Source: Streptomyces sp. DG2A-72 (GTDB lineage: Bacteria > Actinomycetota > Actinomycetes > Streptomycetales > Streptomycetaceae). From it: 64,000 bases of DNA. Position 1 is the first letter of the stretch; every line of letters starts with the position of its first letter. Both the position numbers and the translations under genes were made by a program. Below the pieces are notes generated by a model. That model saw nothing but the letters and a program-made list of their open reading frames with translations. It did no database searches and was not told the origin of the DNA. The stretch is from contig NZ_JASTLC010000001.1 of assembly GCF_030499575.1 (NCBI RefSeq), forward strand, positions 5,418,001 through 5,482,000, read 5' to 3'. Positions 17,402 through 26,667 of this stretch are shown here, piece after piece.

Positions 17402-17647
17402 GCGTCGTATATCTGCGGGATATTGCGTGACTGCGATGGGTGAAGCGCCGGGCTCGGCTCGCTCTGTTGCCCGGACCAGAGACCGCGTCGCGAGTGCACA
17501 CTTCCGCGGATCAGTGTTGAAGTCCGTGATCGGCAGGGAAGATCAACTCTCGTTGAGGGGAGGGGATCGTGCAGGCAGACCAGAGGCAGGGGCGCGGAGT
17601 CGCGCTGCTCACCGTCCGGGTGGAGGCGGCTCTCACGGGGCCAGGGG

Positions 17648-17818
17648 TTATCGGATGGGGCGGTGACGGGAGTGCTGGGACCGGCGCGCGGCGGTGAGGG
17701 CCAGCGCGGCCACGAGGACCACGATGCCGACAATCAGCAGGTAGCTCAGCCCATCCGCTACGACTCCGATGATTCCCAGCACGACGGCGACCAGAACGAG
17801 AAACAGCAAGAGAGCCAT
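17648..17818 (-). CDS. Small membrane protein (56 aa)
   Basis: Starts MALLLFLVLVAVVLGIIGVV, then a second hydrophobic stretch LLIVGIVVLVAALALTAARR and a basic tail QHSRHRPIR. Two membrane helices are predicted. GGGAGA lies about 10 bases before the ATG. It follows the PRC-barrel gene by 39 bases on the same strand. No named family is recognised; such peptides are common beside stress genes in streptomycetes. Confidence 0.7.
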   Translation of the reverse strand: MALLLFLVLVAVVLGIIGVVADGLSYLLIVGIVVLVAALALTAARRSQHSRHRPIR

Positions 17819-17857
17819 GATGCGAACATCTCCCTTGGGTAGCTGAGCACCGGACGG

Positions 17858-18214
17858 TCAGCGGCGCGCGAGTTGCCGCTCGCCGCCTGCGCCCGTCTGG
17901 TAGGTCATGTCGTAGTGCTGGAAGATCGCTTCCTCTGCCTCGGCGGGCAGGATGTCGTCCATGCCGACCGAGGGTGCCTTCTTCACCAGCGCCTTGGCGT
18001 AGGAGACCTTGACGTAGTCCGGCCCGAGGGTCGCCTCGTCGAGGGGCACGAAGGCCAGGTGGTGGCGGGTGGGGAGTCCGGTGCGGACCGTGGCCACGGC
18101 CGGTTCGTCGGTGGTGGTGTCCACGTAGATCGCTTCGAGCACGCCGATCTTGTGGCCCTTCGGGTCGACGACGCTGCGGTTGCGCCACTCGCGGATATCG
18201 GCTGAATGGATCAT
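17858..18214 (-). CDS. PRC-barrel domain protein
   Basis: 118 residues from the ATG at 18214. MIHSADIREWRNRSVVDPKG then HKIGVLEAIYVDTTTDEPAV is the PRC-barrel pattern (two beta strands around KIG-ve-iyvD). The second half (PSVGMDDILPAEAEEAIFQH YDMTY) is the helical region usual in the actinobacterial version. These proteins bind other proteins or RNA, or act as general stress proteins; a cytoplasmic location is likely. Divergent from the YihY-like membrane protein gene. Confidence 0.85.
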   Translation of the reverse strand: MIHSADIREWRNRSVVDPKGHKIGVLEAIYVDTTTDEPAVATVRTGLPTRHHLAFVPLDEATLGPDYVKVSYAKALVKKAPSVGMDDILPAEAEEAIFQHYDMTYQTGAGGERQLARR

Positions 18215-18382
18215 GGCTGCCTCCTGAGCCGTTGATCCGGGCCGGTGCGAGCCGCCCAGCTGCCCCTGCGGTAAGCCGCCGCCCGATGCGGGACCGATAG
18301 GCCCTTGTCCTTCCAGGTTATCGAGGAACCTCTGTGTCGCGCCCTCGCGCGGTGACGGTACCGAGCGTGGTAGTCGACAGGC

Positions 18383-19216
18383 ATGCCGATGAAGCCTTCC
18401 GGTGCCGCGGACCGTCCATCTCGACTCGGGCGGCTGCGCCGCGCGATCACCCGTTCCCCAGCCGGGCGAGGATGGCGGCGCAGCAGGGATCTCGAGCTGT
18501 GGTCGCGTTCGCTGGGCTTCGCGGCGCTGGGGTTCCTCACGCTGGTGCCGCTGCTGATCATTGTCTCCTCTGCCGATCCCGAGCACGGGCGGGGGTTCGC
18601 CCAGTGGCTGGGGGAAGGGCTCGGCGTGTCGAGGGCCTCCAGGCGGCAGGTCGAGCAGTTGTTCATCCGGCCCGGCCAGGCACTGCGGACCACGACCGCG
18701 TTCGGTATCGCAGCGCTCGCCGTGTTCGGTCTGACCTTCGGGGCGGCGGTGCAGACCGGCTACGAGAAGGTCTGGGACCTGCCGCCGGCCCGCTGGTGGG
18801 CGAGGTGGCGGCATGTGGTGTGGCTCGGCGTCCTCACCGGCTACCTCTTCGTCTCCGCCACCACCACGCTGCGGCGTGAACCCCTGGCAGGTGTGGCCGT
18901 CGCGTCGCTGAGCGCCGTGCTGTTGCTCTGGTGGTCCCAGCGCTTGCTGCTCGGCGGGCGGATCGGCTGGCGCGCTCTGTTGCCCGGCGCCGTGGCCACC
19001 GTGATCGGGCTGCTCGGCCTGAGGGTCTTCTCCAGGCTCGTCTTCTCGCCCTTGATCGCATCCAATGCCGTCACCTACGGCCCCGTCGGAACCGTTCTGG
19101 TCATCCAGTCCTGGCTGGTCGGTGTGGGAGTCGTCGTCTTCGGCGGGGCACTGGTTGGCCGACTGCTGTACGAAGAACTCCCGCGCGCGGCACACGCACT
19201 GAAACGACGCAGGTGA
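18383..19216 (+). CDS. YihY/BrkB-family integral membrane protein
   Basis: 277 residues. Basic N-terminus (to about residue 35), then about six membrane segments: LGFAALGFLTLVPLLIIVSS, TTAFGIAALAVFGLTFGAAV, HVVWLGVLTGYLFVSATTTL, VAVASLSAVLLLWWSQRLLL, LLPGAVATVIGLLGLRVFSR and VLVIQSWLVGVGVVVFGGAL. The pattern matches the family once called ribonuclease BN, now of unclear transport or envelope function. The motif GYEKVWDLPPARWW lies in the expected conserved loop. It stands alone on the plus strand. Confidence 0.85.
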   Translation: MPMKPSGAADRPSRLGRLRRAITRSPAGRGWRRSRDLELWSRSLGFAALGFLTLVPLLIIVSSADPEHGRGFAQWLGEGLGVSRASRRQVEQLFIRPGQALRTTTAFGIAALAVFGLTFGAAVQTGYEKVWDLPPARWWARWRHVVWLGVLTGYLFVSATTTLRREPLAGVAVASLSAVLLLWWSQRLLLGGRIGWRALLPGAVATVIGLLGLRVFSRLVFSPLIASNAVTYGPVGTVLVIQSWLVGVGVVVFGGALVGRLLYEELPRAAHALKRRR

Positions 19217-19715
19217 GCTGCTGCGGGGCAGATGGTCATTTGGCCTGGGCCGTGATCGCCCTCACGCGAGTCAGCCATGTCCTGATCGGCTCACTTCACA
19301 GGAAGCGCGCTGCCTGTACGACCGGTCGAAGGGCGTCGGCGGTCGGAGGATCGTGATGGGGTGGTGCCGGACGGGACGCTTGCGCTGGGCTGGATGACGT
19401 TCGTGTCGGCGGAGGTCAGGACGTGGAACAACCAGGCGTCACAGCGGTCATGATCGACCGACTCCGGCAGGGACCTCTGCTGACCGGCGGGCGGCGACGG
19501 TGAGGCCGCTGGCGATACGCCGGCACACCAGCCCGTCGGCCGACGCGGCTCGTACACGTCGGACGGCGGTGCGGGTTCGCCGCTGGATGCCTCTCCTCTC
19601 GGCCGTGGTCGTTCTTCGTGGAACGGCTGACCAGGCTGGCCCATCTCCGACCGGGCCTTCCGCGCTCTGCTCGCCGACGAGGCCACCCATGAGGCCAGGA
19701 CCCACTCGTCTCTGC
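19217..19715. other. Intergenic stretch without recognisable gene
   Basis: Nothing convincing was seen in either strand of this 499-base gap. Open frames present have Arg/Ser/Pro-rich, shadow-like composition. Confidence 0.5.
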
Positions 19716-20633
19716 TCAGTCAGCGGTGGCGTCGGAACTGCTCACGGCACCGTTGCTGGACGGCGCGGACGACTCGGATGGCGCGGACGACTCGGACGAC
19801 GCGGACGACTCGGACGACGCCGAGGCGCTGGGACCGGAGCTGTTGCTGGGAGCAGAACTGGTGTCCGGCGCCGCACTCGCGTCCGGCGAGGCAGAGCTGC
19901 CCGTCTGCGACGCCGTGCCACTGGACGCACCCGGGGTGGGTGTCCGGTTGTCGGCGGGATCGGGGGTACCGGCCGCGCCACCGCCCACCGAAGTTCCCCT
20001 GCCCGGCTCATTCTTGACCACGGCCGCTACCGGCTTGCCCATGATCAGCTCCACCGCGGTCACCGTGAGCATCGCCAGGGCGAACACCAGGCCCGTCGCC
20101 AGGGCGTACTTCTTCCAGCCGATGGACCTTCGGAGGGAGCCACCCCGGTAGGTGGTGACCGACTCGCCCTCGGAGGGCGCGGAGGCCGGCGTCGTCCCGC
20201 CGTGCTCACCACCCGGGCCACCGGGCTCACCGGGCGGCCTCGTGTCAACAGCCGTAGCGTCCGCCGGTAAACCGAACGCCGCCCGGGCGTCCGCGCGGTG
20301 TTCCGCCCGCTCCTCGCCCGGCGTCCTCGGCACTCCTACGGACGGCACCCGGCTGCGAATCCCCTCGCCCGTCCGTCGGAAAGCATGAGAGAAGACCGCT
20401 GCGCCGGTGGTCGCGCTGGCACTGATCACGGCGGCCCCGATGATTGTCCCGGTCACCCCCAGCAGGGATGCCAGCACCGCGCCCACCACAGTCGCGAGTG
20501 CGCTCGCCACTACCTGCACAAGAGTCAGGTCGAGGACCTTGCGCTTGGGCGCCCGTTCCTCTTCTTCTCTGCGATTCTCCACCAATATCCCTTGATAGTT
20601 CTGGAGCCCGGCAGCCATCGGCGCCGTGACCAT
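19716..20633 (-). CDS. Membrane protein with Ser/Ala-rich C-terminal tail
   Basis: About 305 residues from the ATG at 20633; ATG 20618 is an alternative. An acidic-basic N-terminus (ENRREEEERAPKRKVLDLTL) precedes two adjacent hydrophobic segments (VQVVASALATVVGAVLASLL and TGTIIGAAVISASATTGAAV), then a charged linker, a further membrane helix (YALATGLVFALAMLTVTAVE), and a low-complexity tail of about 75 residues dominated by Ser, Ala, Pro, Glu (SSESSASSESSAPSESSAPS). The tail is encoded by imperfect GACGACTCG-type repeats at 19765-19820. Probably a cell-envelope protein; no function recognised. Confidence 0.7.
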   Translation of the reverse strand: MVTAPMAAGLQNYQGILVENRREEEERAPKRKVLDLTLVQVVASALATVVGAVLASLLGVTGTIIGAAVISASATTGAAVFSHAFRRTGEGIRSRVPSVGVPRTPGEERAEHRADARAAFGLPADATAVDTRPPGEPGGPGGEHGGTTPASAPSEGESVTTYRGGSLRRSIGWKKYALATGLVFALAMLTVTAVELIMGKPVAAVVKNEPGRGTSVGGGAAGTPDPADNRTPTPGASSGTASQTGSSASPDASAAPDTSSAPSNSSGPSASASSESSASSESSAPSESSAPSSNGAVSSSDATAD

Positions 20634-21026
20634 CGGTGTGATGGCGGACAGCAAGGACCCAGCCGGGCGACAACTCGCCGACCAGTGCGTGATGGCCGGA
20701 TGTGTCCCGCTCACGGTGGGGCGGACGCGAGCTTGATGGAGATCCGGGAGCGTTTTGCGGTCCCGTGGAAGCACCCTCCCGCGCGGATGGAGCTGTTCGC
20801 ACCGGACGAGAAACGGCCGATGCGCGTTGGTCCGGGCACGAGTTGTGCAGTAGCTGCTGAGCGTGCGTCGGCCCCGCCTGCGGAGGATTGGACGAAGCCC
20901 CCACAGGCTGGGCGGCAATCAGCCTCCCCACACGAGCGGCAGATCACCGGAACGCGAAGCGCACGGACGTTACCCGGCGAACGCCAGGCCCGGGGGCGGT
21001 CGGTTTCCCCAGCGGAAAGTGCGGCG
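20634..21026. other. Intergenic stretch without recognisable gene
   Basis: 393 bases upstream of the Ser-rich membrane protein. No conserved frame or obvious symmetric site was seen. Confidence 0.45.
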
Positions 21027-21425
21027 CTAGGAGAAGGGACCGGGCAGGCAGACCGACTCGGCGCGCAGGCCTCGGGCTTCGACCATCGCCTCCCGTACCT
21101 CGGTGCCGCTCTGGCCGCGGGCGGCTGTGTGCATGCTGCGGTAGCCGGGGACCTGGACGGCGTGGTGTACGGAGAGGGCGGTGAACTGCTCTTCGAACTG
21201 TTCACCGGGGAAGCCGCGGCCCCCTGCCAAGCGGGCGAGGAGCGCGTCTGCCTCGGTGACGGCCTTCTGCAGTCGTTGTTCCGTGAGGGAGCCGTGCTGC
21301 TTGACGCGCTCACTGAGTTCCCGTTCTGCCGCCTTGGTGTCGCCGTCCCGGATTCGTCCACGTCCGACGACGAGGACGGCGACCGCCGCGATCACGATCA
21401 CGGCGCTGATCACGATGGTGAGCAT
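21027..21425 (-). CDS. Small membrane-anchored conserved protein (132 aa)
   Basis: N-terminal membrane helix MLTIVISAVIVIAAVAVLVV followed by a soluble, charged helical region (DTKAAERELSERVKQHGSLT, EADALLARLAGG, EEQFTALSVHHAVQVPGYRS, TEVREAMVEARGLRAESVCL). No catalytic motif. The same type of protein commonly neighbours csbD in streptomycetes. The csbD gene starts 307 bases further right on the same strand. Confidence 0.7.
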   Translation of the reverse strand: MLTIVISAVIVIAAVAVLVVGRGRIRDGDTKAAERELSERVKQHGSLTEQRLQKAVTEADALLARLAGGRGFPGEQFEEQFTALSVHHAVQVPGYRSMHTAARGQSGTEVREAMVEARGLRAESVCLPGPFS

Positions 21426-21559
21426 GGCTTCCTTCTCTGGCTCTCGGTTCGTGGGTTGCTCTGCTTCATTGCCGTGCCCGGCACTTCCTGTGGGCTGATT
21501 CCGCGTTGGCCTGCCGGGTGGTGTCCACGGGAGGTGGGCATCACCCGGGGCGCTTGTGG

Positions 21560-21733
21560 TCAGCGCCTGAAGGCGTCCTTGGCCTTGTCGCCGGCCTGCT
21601 TCAGGTTTCCGGAGACCCGGTCGGTCCTGCCTTCGCGCTGCAGGCGCCTGTTGCGGATGGTGCGGCCGATGCGTTCGGTGATCCGGCCCTTGAGTTCCTG
21701 TGTCTTGTGCTTGATCGTCTGCCCGACGCTCAT
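21560..21733 (-). CDS. CsbD-family stress protein
   Basis: 57 residues: MSVGQTIKHKTQELKGRITE, RIGRTIRNRRLQREGRTDRV, SGNLKQAGDKAKDAFRR. The CsbD pattern (K-G-x-x-x-E-x-x-G-x... L-x-x-E-G-x-x-D-x-x-x-G-x-x-x-x-A) is complete, though residues around the first helix are diverged. CsbD proteins are induced by general stress under SigB-type sigma factors; biochemical role unknown. A frameshifted paralogue lies at 27974-28166. Confidence 0.88.
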   Translation of the reverse strand: MSVGQTIKHKTQELKGRITERIGRTIRNRRLQREGRTDRVSGNLKQAGDKAKDAFRR

Positions 21734-21820
21734 GGTTGTCCTCTGCTCATTCGCTGGATGGGCTCCCGCGCGCTTGCCGTACAGGCCGCATTTCGGCGGG
21801 CGGGGGCGGCCTGGTGTGGA

Positions 21821-22000
21821 CTACCTGTGACTGCGGCTGTACCGGCGGCCGGCACCACGGCGTCCGCCACCGCCGCGCCCGCGCACGGCGAAGCCGACAA
21901 TCCAGACGACCAGCAGGACTGCGGCGACCCACCAAAGGGTCTGCATGGTCAAGCCGAACCCGAACACCACCAGGATCAGCAGAAGGAGAAGAATCCATAC
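21821..22000 (-). CDS. Small hydrophobic protein, start codon unclear
   Basis: The minus frame reads VWILLLLLILVVFGFGLTMQ then TLWWVAAVLLVVWIVGFAVR and a Gly/Arg-rich tail ending YSRSHR. This is the widespread streptomycete hydrophobic protein with two membrane helices. GGAGG lies about 12 bases before the first residue, but the codon at the start position is GTA and the only ATG there is out of frame by one, so translation may be impaired or the start mutated. Confidence 0.55.
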   Translation of the reverse strand, partial: VWILLLLLILVVFGFGLTMQTLWWVAAVLLVVWIVGFAVRGRGGGGRRGAGRRYSRSHR

Positions 22001-22321
22001 CCTCGCCGGGCCTCCAGATCGCGGGAATCTCCTGGTTCCGCGGGGTCCGGGCGAAGCGGGAAGGTGGAATGCGTCGCCCGAGTGATCCGGAGCGGCAAAT
22101 CCCTACGCCGTGCTGTCAGTCAACGCCTGGCGACTGTCTGTGTCAACGCAGCGTCGCCGCGGGTGACCGATGAACTGGCCTGGCATCCAGAGGTTCCGGG
22201 ACGGCTGCAGCCACACCGGACGCGCCGAAATCGTGGAGAGGTACGCGCCATGCATCGCACAACCATGCTCCCGGGGGATTGGTGGGATCTGACGGCCGAG
22301 ACCTCGGTAGAGGACCCGGCG

Positions 22322-22400
22322 GGTCAGGATGTCGTACCGACGCACCGCGGCGATCCGCCGCGCCTCCTGCTCCGGAGACAGATCCACCCGCTCCTCCACG
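22322..22400 (-). pseudogene. GAF-sensor N-terminal fragment
   Basis: The minus strand reads VDLSPEQEARRIAAVRRYDI L, the typical opening of streptomycete GAF-domain phosphatases and sensors (EARRLAAVRRYDVLDTPP). The following frame does not continue the GAF fold. It lies in the 431-base gap before the acetyltransferase gene, where no other gene was recognised. Confidence 0.4.
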
Positions 22401-22431
22401 CCTCGGTCGCGCCATGTCCGGCCGGTGCGGG

Positions 22432-23082
22432 CTATTCGGGCCGTTGGGTCCGGTCGTTGTGGGCGAGGCCGTCGGGATGTTCCTCCGTGCGCTCGCCAAG
22501 AGGAAGAACCAGTACGCGCAATGCCGCCTGACCGGGCAGGCGGTGGATCTGCCCCGCCTCCTGCCAGCCCCGGTCCTTGAAGGCGGCACAGGTAGTACGG
22601 GCGGACTGATCCACCAAGGTGACGCCGAGCGAGGACTGGTGGTCGGCGAGCAGACGCTCCTGGAGTCGGCGGGCGAGCCCGTGGGCGTGCTGGTGCGGAT
22701 GGACGACGGTTTCGAGGATCGCGAAGACATGCCCGGACGCGGTCAGTTGCTCCAGGTTCTGCGGCATTGGTCCGTCGAACCCCTCCCACCAGGAGCCGTC
22801 GCGCGGCACGGGGATCCCTGAGACACAGCCGGTCAAGCCCTTTGCCTCGGCGACCAGCATGTCGAATCCCGGCAGTTGTACGTCGTGTTCCAGCCGGCGC
22901 AGGAACTCCTGCCGACCGCGGAACTCCTCGCCGGGCGGGGTGACGGATGACTCCACGTACAGATCCGCCAGGTCCTCCCGCAGGCCCTCGGCCTGCCAGC
23001 GGTTCAGTCGGCGCAGCCGCACCGTGTCCATGGCGGACGGCGCCGAGCCTTCGGGTTCGTGCGGGTGCCGCGGGGTGCGCAT
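22432..23082 (-). CDS. GNAT-family N-acetyltransferase
   Basis: About 216 residues from the ATG at 23082 (GAGGCG 5 bases upstream); ATG 23031 is a later alternative giving MDTVRLRRLNRWQAEGLRED. GNAT features: an N-terminal beta-alpha unit, central strand GFDMLVAEAKGLTGCVSGIP, and the acetyl-CoA-binding segment ILETVVHPHQHAHGLARRLQ, where the R-x-x-G-x-G/A loop is HAHGLA, followed by LLADHQSSLGVTLVDQSART. Substrate unknown. It stands alone between decayed loci. Confidence 0.75.
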   Translation of the reverse strand: MRTPRHPHEPEGSAPSAMDTVRLRRLNRWQAEGLREDLADLYVESSVTPPGEEFRGRQEFLRRLEHDVQLPGFDMLVAEAKGLTGCVSGIPVPRDGSWWEGFDGPMPQNLEQLTASGHVFAILETVVHPHQHAHGLARRLQERLLADHQSSLGVTLVDQSARTTCAAFKDRGWQEAGQIHRLPGQAALRVLVLPLGERTEEHPDGLAHNDRTQRPE

Positions 23083-23480
23083 GGGGCGCCTCGGTTCAGA
23101 AGTCCGGGAAATGTACGGGAGTGCCATCGTGACCGACGGGTGGTGCGGCGCCGGGGTCCGGGACGTCTGTACAGCAGCATAGCCCCGGATCAGCACCGCC
23201 CCGGGGCCCGTTGGGGGCACGGGGCCACTGGTGCGCAGGCAACTGGACGGTGAATGTGCCGGCCGGGTGTCGCCGCTCGCGTCGCCTGCCCCCTACGTCC
23301 TCCGTGGGCAGCTGCGACTGTGTGGCGGAAGCCTGTTTGGAAGCGGCTGCCCGGGAAGCCTCTGGTGTGCTTCAGACCGGAGGCACGCCCGTGCGAGCAG
23401 CCGTCGCTGCTCCCCTGTGTGCTGCGGTCTGCCGGCTCCCACGGTGAGTTGACGCCACCGATCAGGGAGACACGTTGCCC
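23083..23480. other. Intergenic stretch without recognisable gene
   Basis: 398 bases between the acetyltransferase and the sigma-factor relic. No convincing frame was seen on either strand. Confidence 0.45.
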
Positions 23481-24150
23481 ATGCCGGGCGAACGCACGAA
23501 GGCCCACGAAGTGCGCGCCACTACGACGACGCACCGGACACCGACGCAGCCTTCCGCCGTATCGCCGCTCTGCCGGACGGCCCGGAGAGGTCCGCGCTGC
23601 GCCAGAAGGTGGTGCGCCTGGATGCCGATGGCCGTACGGCTGGCCCGGCGCTTCCGTCATCGCGGTGAGGCCTTCGAAGACCTCAAGCAGGTCGCCCAAC
23701 TGAGCCTGGTCAAGGCGGTGTCCCGCTTCGACCCGAGTCTCGGCACCGCCTTCCCGAGTTTTGCCATACCGACGATCCTCGGCGAGGTGAAGCGTCACTT
23801 CCGTGACGAACTCTGGGTCGTGCACGTGCCGCGGCGCGTACAGGAGCTGCGTGGCCAGGTCCGCTCCGCCGACCATGAGCTGAGCACTTCGCTGGGCGGA
23901 TCGATACCCGCCGTCCGCGAGATCGCCGCACACACCGGACTGACCGAGGCGGACGTGTTGCTCTGGGCCAGGGGGCGCTGGAGAGCTTCACCGCCCTGTC
24001 CCTGGACGCCGTGCCCGGCGGCTCCGCGGACAGTTACCCGCTGGCCGACAGCCTCGGTGGCATGGAGCCCGGATTCGACCGGGTCGTCAACCGTGAGACG
24101 CTACGACCTCTGCTGCGGGCCCTGCCCGAACGCGAACGCCAGATCCTTCC
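23481..24150 (+). pseudogene. SigB/SigF-type sigma factor, frameshifted and truncated
   Basis: Starts MPGERTKAHEVR at 23481, then needs shifts to read RHYDDAPDTDAAFRRIAALP, then WMPMAVRLARRFRHRGEAFE with DLKQVAQLSLVKAVSRFDPS (region 2), TILGEVKRHFRDELWVVHVP and RRVQELRGQVRSADHELSTS (region 3), then a further shift to LGQGALESFTALSLDAVPGG and LLRALPERERQIL. The sequence stops there, so the region 4.2 DNA-recognition helix is missing. This family directs stress and osmotic regulons in Streptomyces. At least three shifts plus truncation make it non-functional. Confidence 0.85.
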
Positions 24151-24280
24151 CACCAGTCCCGCCGCCGCGGAGGACAACGCGCGAGGACACGGTGGAGGGG
24201 GACTTCCCATCGTCGCGCCACGGACGGCCGCCGCCGCAGGGATCGCGGTCGGTAGCGTGTCGACTGTGGCGCGGAGTGGG

Positions 24281-24997
24281 TCAGGACCCCAGACCGGGAA
24301 GGGGGTCGGAGTCGTCGATGAAGGCGCGGGCCACGTCGGCCAGGCGCCGGTTGTGGGAGCGGGCGTAGCCGCGCAGCGCGCTGAAAGCCTGTTCCATGTC
24401 GATGCCCTGGCGTTCGGCGAGCTTCCCCTTGGCCTGTTCGATCAGTACCCGGCTGTTCAGTGCCGTCTGCAGCTGCTCGTTGAGCACCGTGCTGCGGTGA
24501 GCGGTGCGTTGTTGCAGCAGGCTGATGGTGGCGACGTCGGCCAAGGCCTGGGCGATGTGCGTGGCGAGTGGGTCGAAGGGGCCGGGCGCGATGCCGAAGA
24601 GATTCAGGGCGCCCACGGTCTCGTCCCGCAGGCGCATGGGCAGCGCCTGGACCGCCCCGAAGCCGCTGCGGTGGGCCGCCATGACGAAGCGCGGCCAGCG
24701 GTCGACCTTCCGGGTGAGGTCGGGGACGATCACGAGGGTGCCGGTGCGGAAGCACTCCAGGCAGGGGCCCTCGTCGTTCTGGAGCTGGAAGAGCTCCAGC
24801 AGCCGTACCTGTTCGTCGGAGGCGGCCATCACGCGTAGCTCGCCGTCGCGGTCCGCGAGCAGCACACCGGCGGCACTCGCGCCGAGCAGCCCTACACAGC
24901 GGTCGGTGAGCAGGCGCAGGAAGTCGATCAGGTCGAAGTCGGCGACCAGGTTGTCCGCCAGCTCGACGAAGGTCTTGGCCAGGAGCTGCTGATTCAT
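24281..24997 (-). CDS. GAF-ANTAR regulator
   Basis: 238 residues. GAF domain about 15-165: TFVELADNLVADFDLIDFLR, GVLLADRDGELRVMAASDEQ, LELFQLQNDEGPCLECFRTG, VQALPMRLRDETVGALNLFG. The ANTAR RNA-binding helices follow: LNSRVLIEQAKGKLAERQGI and DMEQAFSALRGYARSHNRRL. ANTAR proteins bind paired hexanucleotide hairpins in nascent RNA and prevent termination. It is followed upstream on the same strand by a relic of a phosphatase that also ends in an ANTAR domain. Confidence 0.9.
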   Translation of the reverse strand: MNQQLLAKTFVELADNLVADFDLIDFLRLLTDRCVGLLGASAAGVLLADRDGELRVMAASDEQVRLLELFQLQNDEGPCLECFRTGTLVIVPDLTRKVDRWPRFVMAAHRSGFGAVQALPMRLRDETVGALNLFGIAPGPFDPLATHIAQALADVATISLLQQRTAHRSTVLNEQLQTALNSRVLIEQAKGKLAERQGIDMEQAFSALRGYARSHNRRLADVARAFIDDSDPLPGLGS

Positions 24998-25075
24998 GGT
25001 GTCACCCTCGATGGAGACTATGCCCGCCGGGAAGGGGCGGGAAGCGCGGCACGTTCGTCCGATGGCACCGATACA

Positions 25076-26045
25076 TCAGGTCTCCTCGTCGGTCCGTCCG
25101 GGTTCCGTGTCCGGTAAGAAGCGGAGCCGACGGGCCACCACGTCGGCGAGCCGGCGTCCCTGCGTGAAGGCGTAGGCGCGCAGCCGTACGAAGGCTTCGT
25201 CGATACCGACGCCGAGCTGGACGGTGAGGGTGCCTGAAGCCGGGGCACGCGCCGTGTTCGTGCTGTCCCTGCAGATGGGGGCTTCGTGCTCCTCGATCAG
25301 GCCGTCGGTGAAGCACAGCACTCGGTCGCCGGGTTGGAGCATCTGCTGGCTGATCTGGGGCAGCCCGTTGCGATGTTCAGACGCATCATCTGCGCGGTGA
25401 TGAAGTGGTCGGGCCCGAACTGCTCGGCGATGGCCCGGTCCATGAATGCGTAGATCTCGGACAGGCCGATGTCGGCACGTCTGGCGTGCCGGTAGGCCAC
25501 GACGGCGACGGTCGCCATCGTGGCGGCGTCCAGGCCATGGCCCATCGCATCGACCATGGCCACGTGCAGGATGTCCTCGTTGAGGGCGTAGTCGAAGCTG
25601 TCGCCTGCGACGCCGTAGGCAGGCTCCAGGATTCCGGCCACCGCGACCTGCGGGACGGACATCGCCAGCGGCGGCAGCAGGGACCACTGGATCTCCGCGG
25701 CCACGCTCATCGGTTCGCGGCGCCGGGCAAGGAAGAACTGGTCGGTGTAGCTGTGCCTGGTGACCAGGCTGGCGAGTCTGCGCAGCAGCCGCCGGTCGTT
25801 GTCATCGAGGGTGTCGAGGATGAGGGCCATCACGCCCACCTGGTCGCTGCCGTCCAGCAACGGTAGGTACATCCGGACGCCGTCGGACTGCGGCACCTCG
25901 GCAGGGGTCGCGCACCAGCACCTGCCGGCCGTAGTCATGCAGCAGGATCGAGACGTCGCGGCAACCGACCCTGGCCACCTCTTCCACGATCAGCTGCGGC
26001 GGCATCTCGTGTGCCCGGTCCTGCATGCTCTTGTCAGGCTGCCGC
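25076..26045 (-). pseudogene. PP2C (SpoIIE)-type phosphatase relic joined to an ANTAR domain
   Basis: Pieces in three frames rebuild a sensor phosphatase: DKSMQDRAHEMPPQLIVEEV with GCRDVSILLHDYGRQVLV, then VRMYLPLLDGSDQVGVMALI, SVAAEIQWSLLPPLAMSVPQ, GVAGDSFDYALNEDILHVAM with VDAMGHGLDAA (metal-binding GDS.D and D-x-x-G-H-G motifs), EQFGPDHFITAQMMRLNI. A frameshift and deletion then give LPQISQQMLQPGDRVLCFTD GLIEEHE, and a second deletion joins it to an ANTAR-like end (VGIDEAFVRLRAYAFTQGRR). The catalytic core lacks the segment between MMRLNI and LPQISQQM. It would normally antagonise an anti-sigma factor. Confidence 0.75.
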
Positions 26046-26287
26046 TCACCTCGTGCAGCGAGTCCAGTGCCCGCACCGACATGCGCGGTCCGTCTTGCGG
26101 TCACGGCGGATGCGCTCGACCCGCACGTGATCTGTACACACGGGCTCCTGACACGACCGCGATCAACCCGCGCAGAGTGACGCGACCTGCCACGCCGAAC
26201 AGCCCATTACGCGAGACGCGGCATGTCACACACGGTCGGAACTGATGGCTCTCCGTCCCGTTGTGCACCACATCTCTCCCGGAGCCG

Positions 26288-26599
26288 TCACAGGAGCAGA
26301 AGATCGGAGCCGGTGTCCGCGAGGAGCCGTGTGGTCTGCGGGGACGGGTGGTGCAGCCGCAGGCACGCGTGGGTCTCGGCGGCGTGCCGCGACGCATCGA
26401 GGAAGACGCGCCGGCCGCTGCTGTCGCAGAGGCCGACGGTGGTCAGATCGACGTCAATGGTGGTGATGCCGTCACTCAGGCACCGCTCCAGGACAGCGCG
26501 CACCTGGGGCGCGGTAGCCGGGTCGATCTCGCCGGCCAGGGTGATCAGTGCTCGTCTGCCCCGGTCGTGCCGGTAGATGTTCAGCTGCGGAAGAGTCAT
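26288..26599 (-). CDS. STAS-domain anti-sigma factor antagonist
   Basis: 103 residues from the ATG at 26599 (MTLPQLNIYRHDRGRRALIT), with GAGGCG just upstream. STAS fold: LAGEIDPATAPQVRAVLERC, then IDVDLTTVGLCDSSGRRVFL, where the serine pair after CD is at the phosphorylation position of SpoIIAA-like proteins. Such proteins bind an anti-sigma kinase when unphosphorylated and free the sigma factor. Located in a stress-gene island that also has a broken sigma factor and a broken phosphatase of the same pathway. Confidence 0.85.
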   Translation of the reverse strand: MTLPQLNIYRHDRGRRALITLAGEIDPATAPQVRAVLERCLSDGITTIDVDLTTVGLCDSSGRRVFLDASRHAAETHACLRLHHPSPQTTRLLADTGSDLLLL

Positions 26600-26667
26600 G
26601 ACGCCTCGGTTCATGGCCCCCGGCCGCTCCCCGCACAGTCGATGGCCCGGTGACGGAAAGCGGCTGG

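Noticed and set aside
19765..19820. Tandem DNA repeat as a structural element or CRISPR
   Set aside because: Imperfect GACGACTCG units are simply the coding repeats of the Ser/Ser-Glu-rich protein tail; no spacers.
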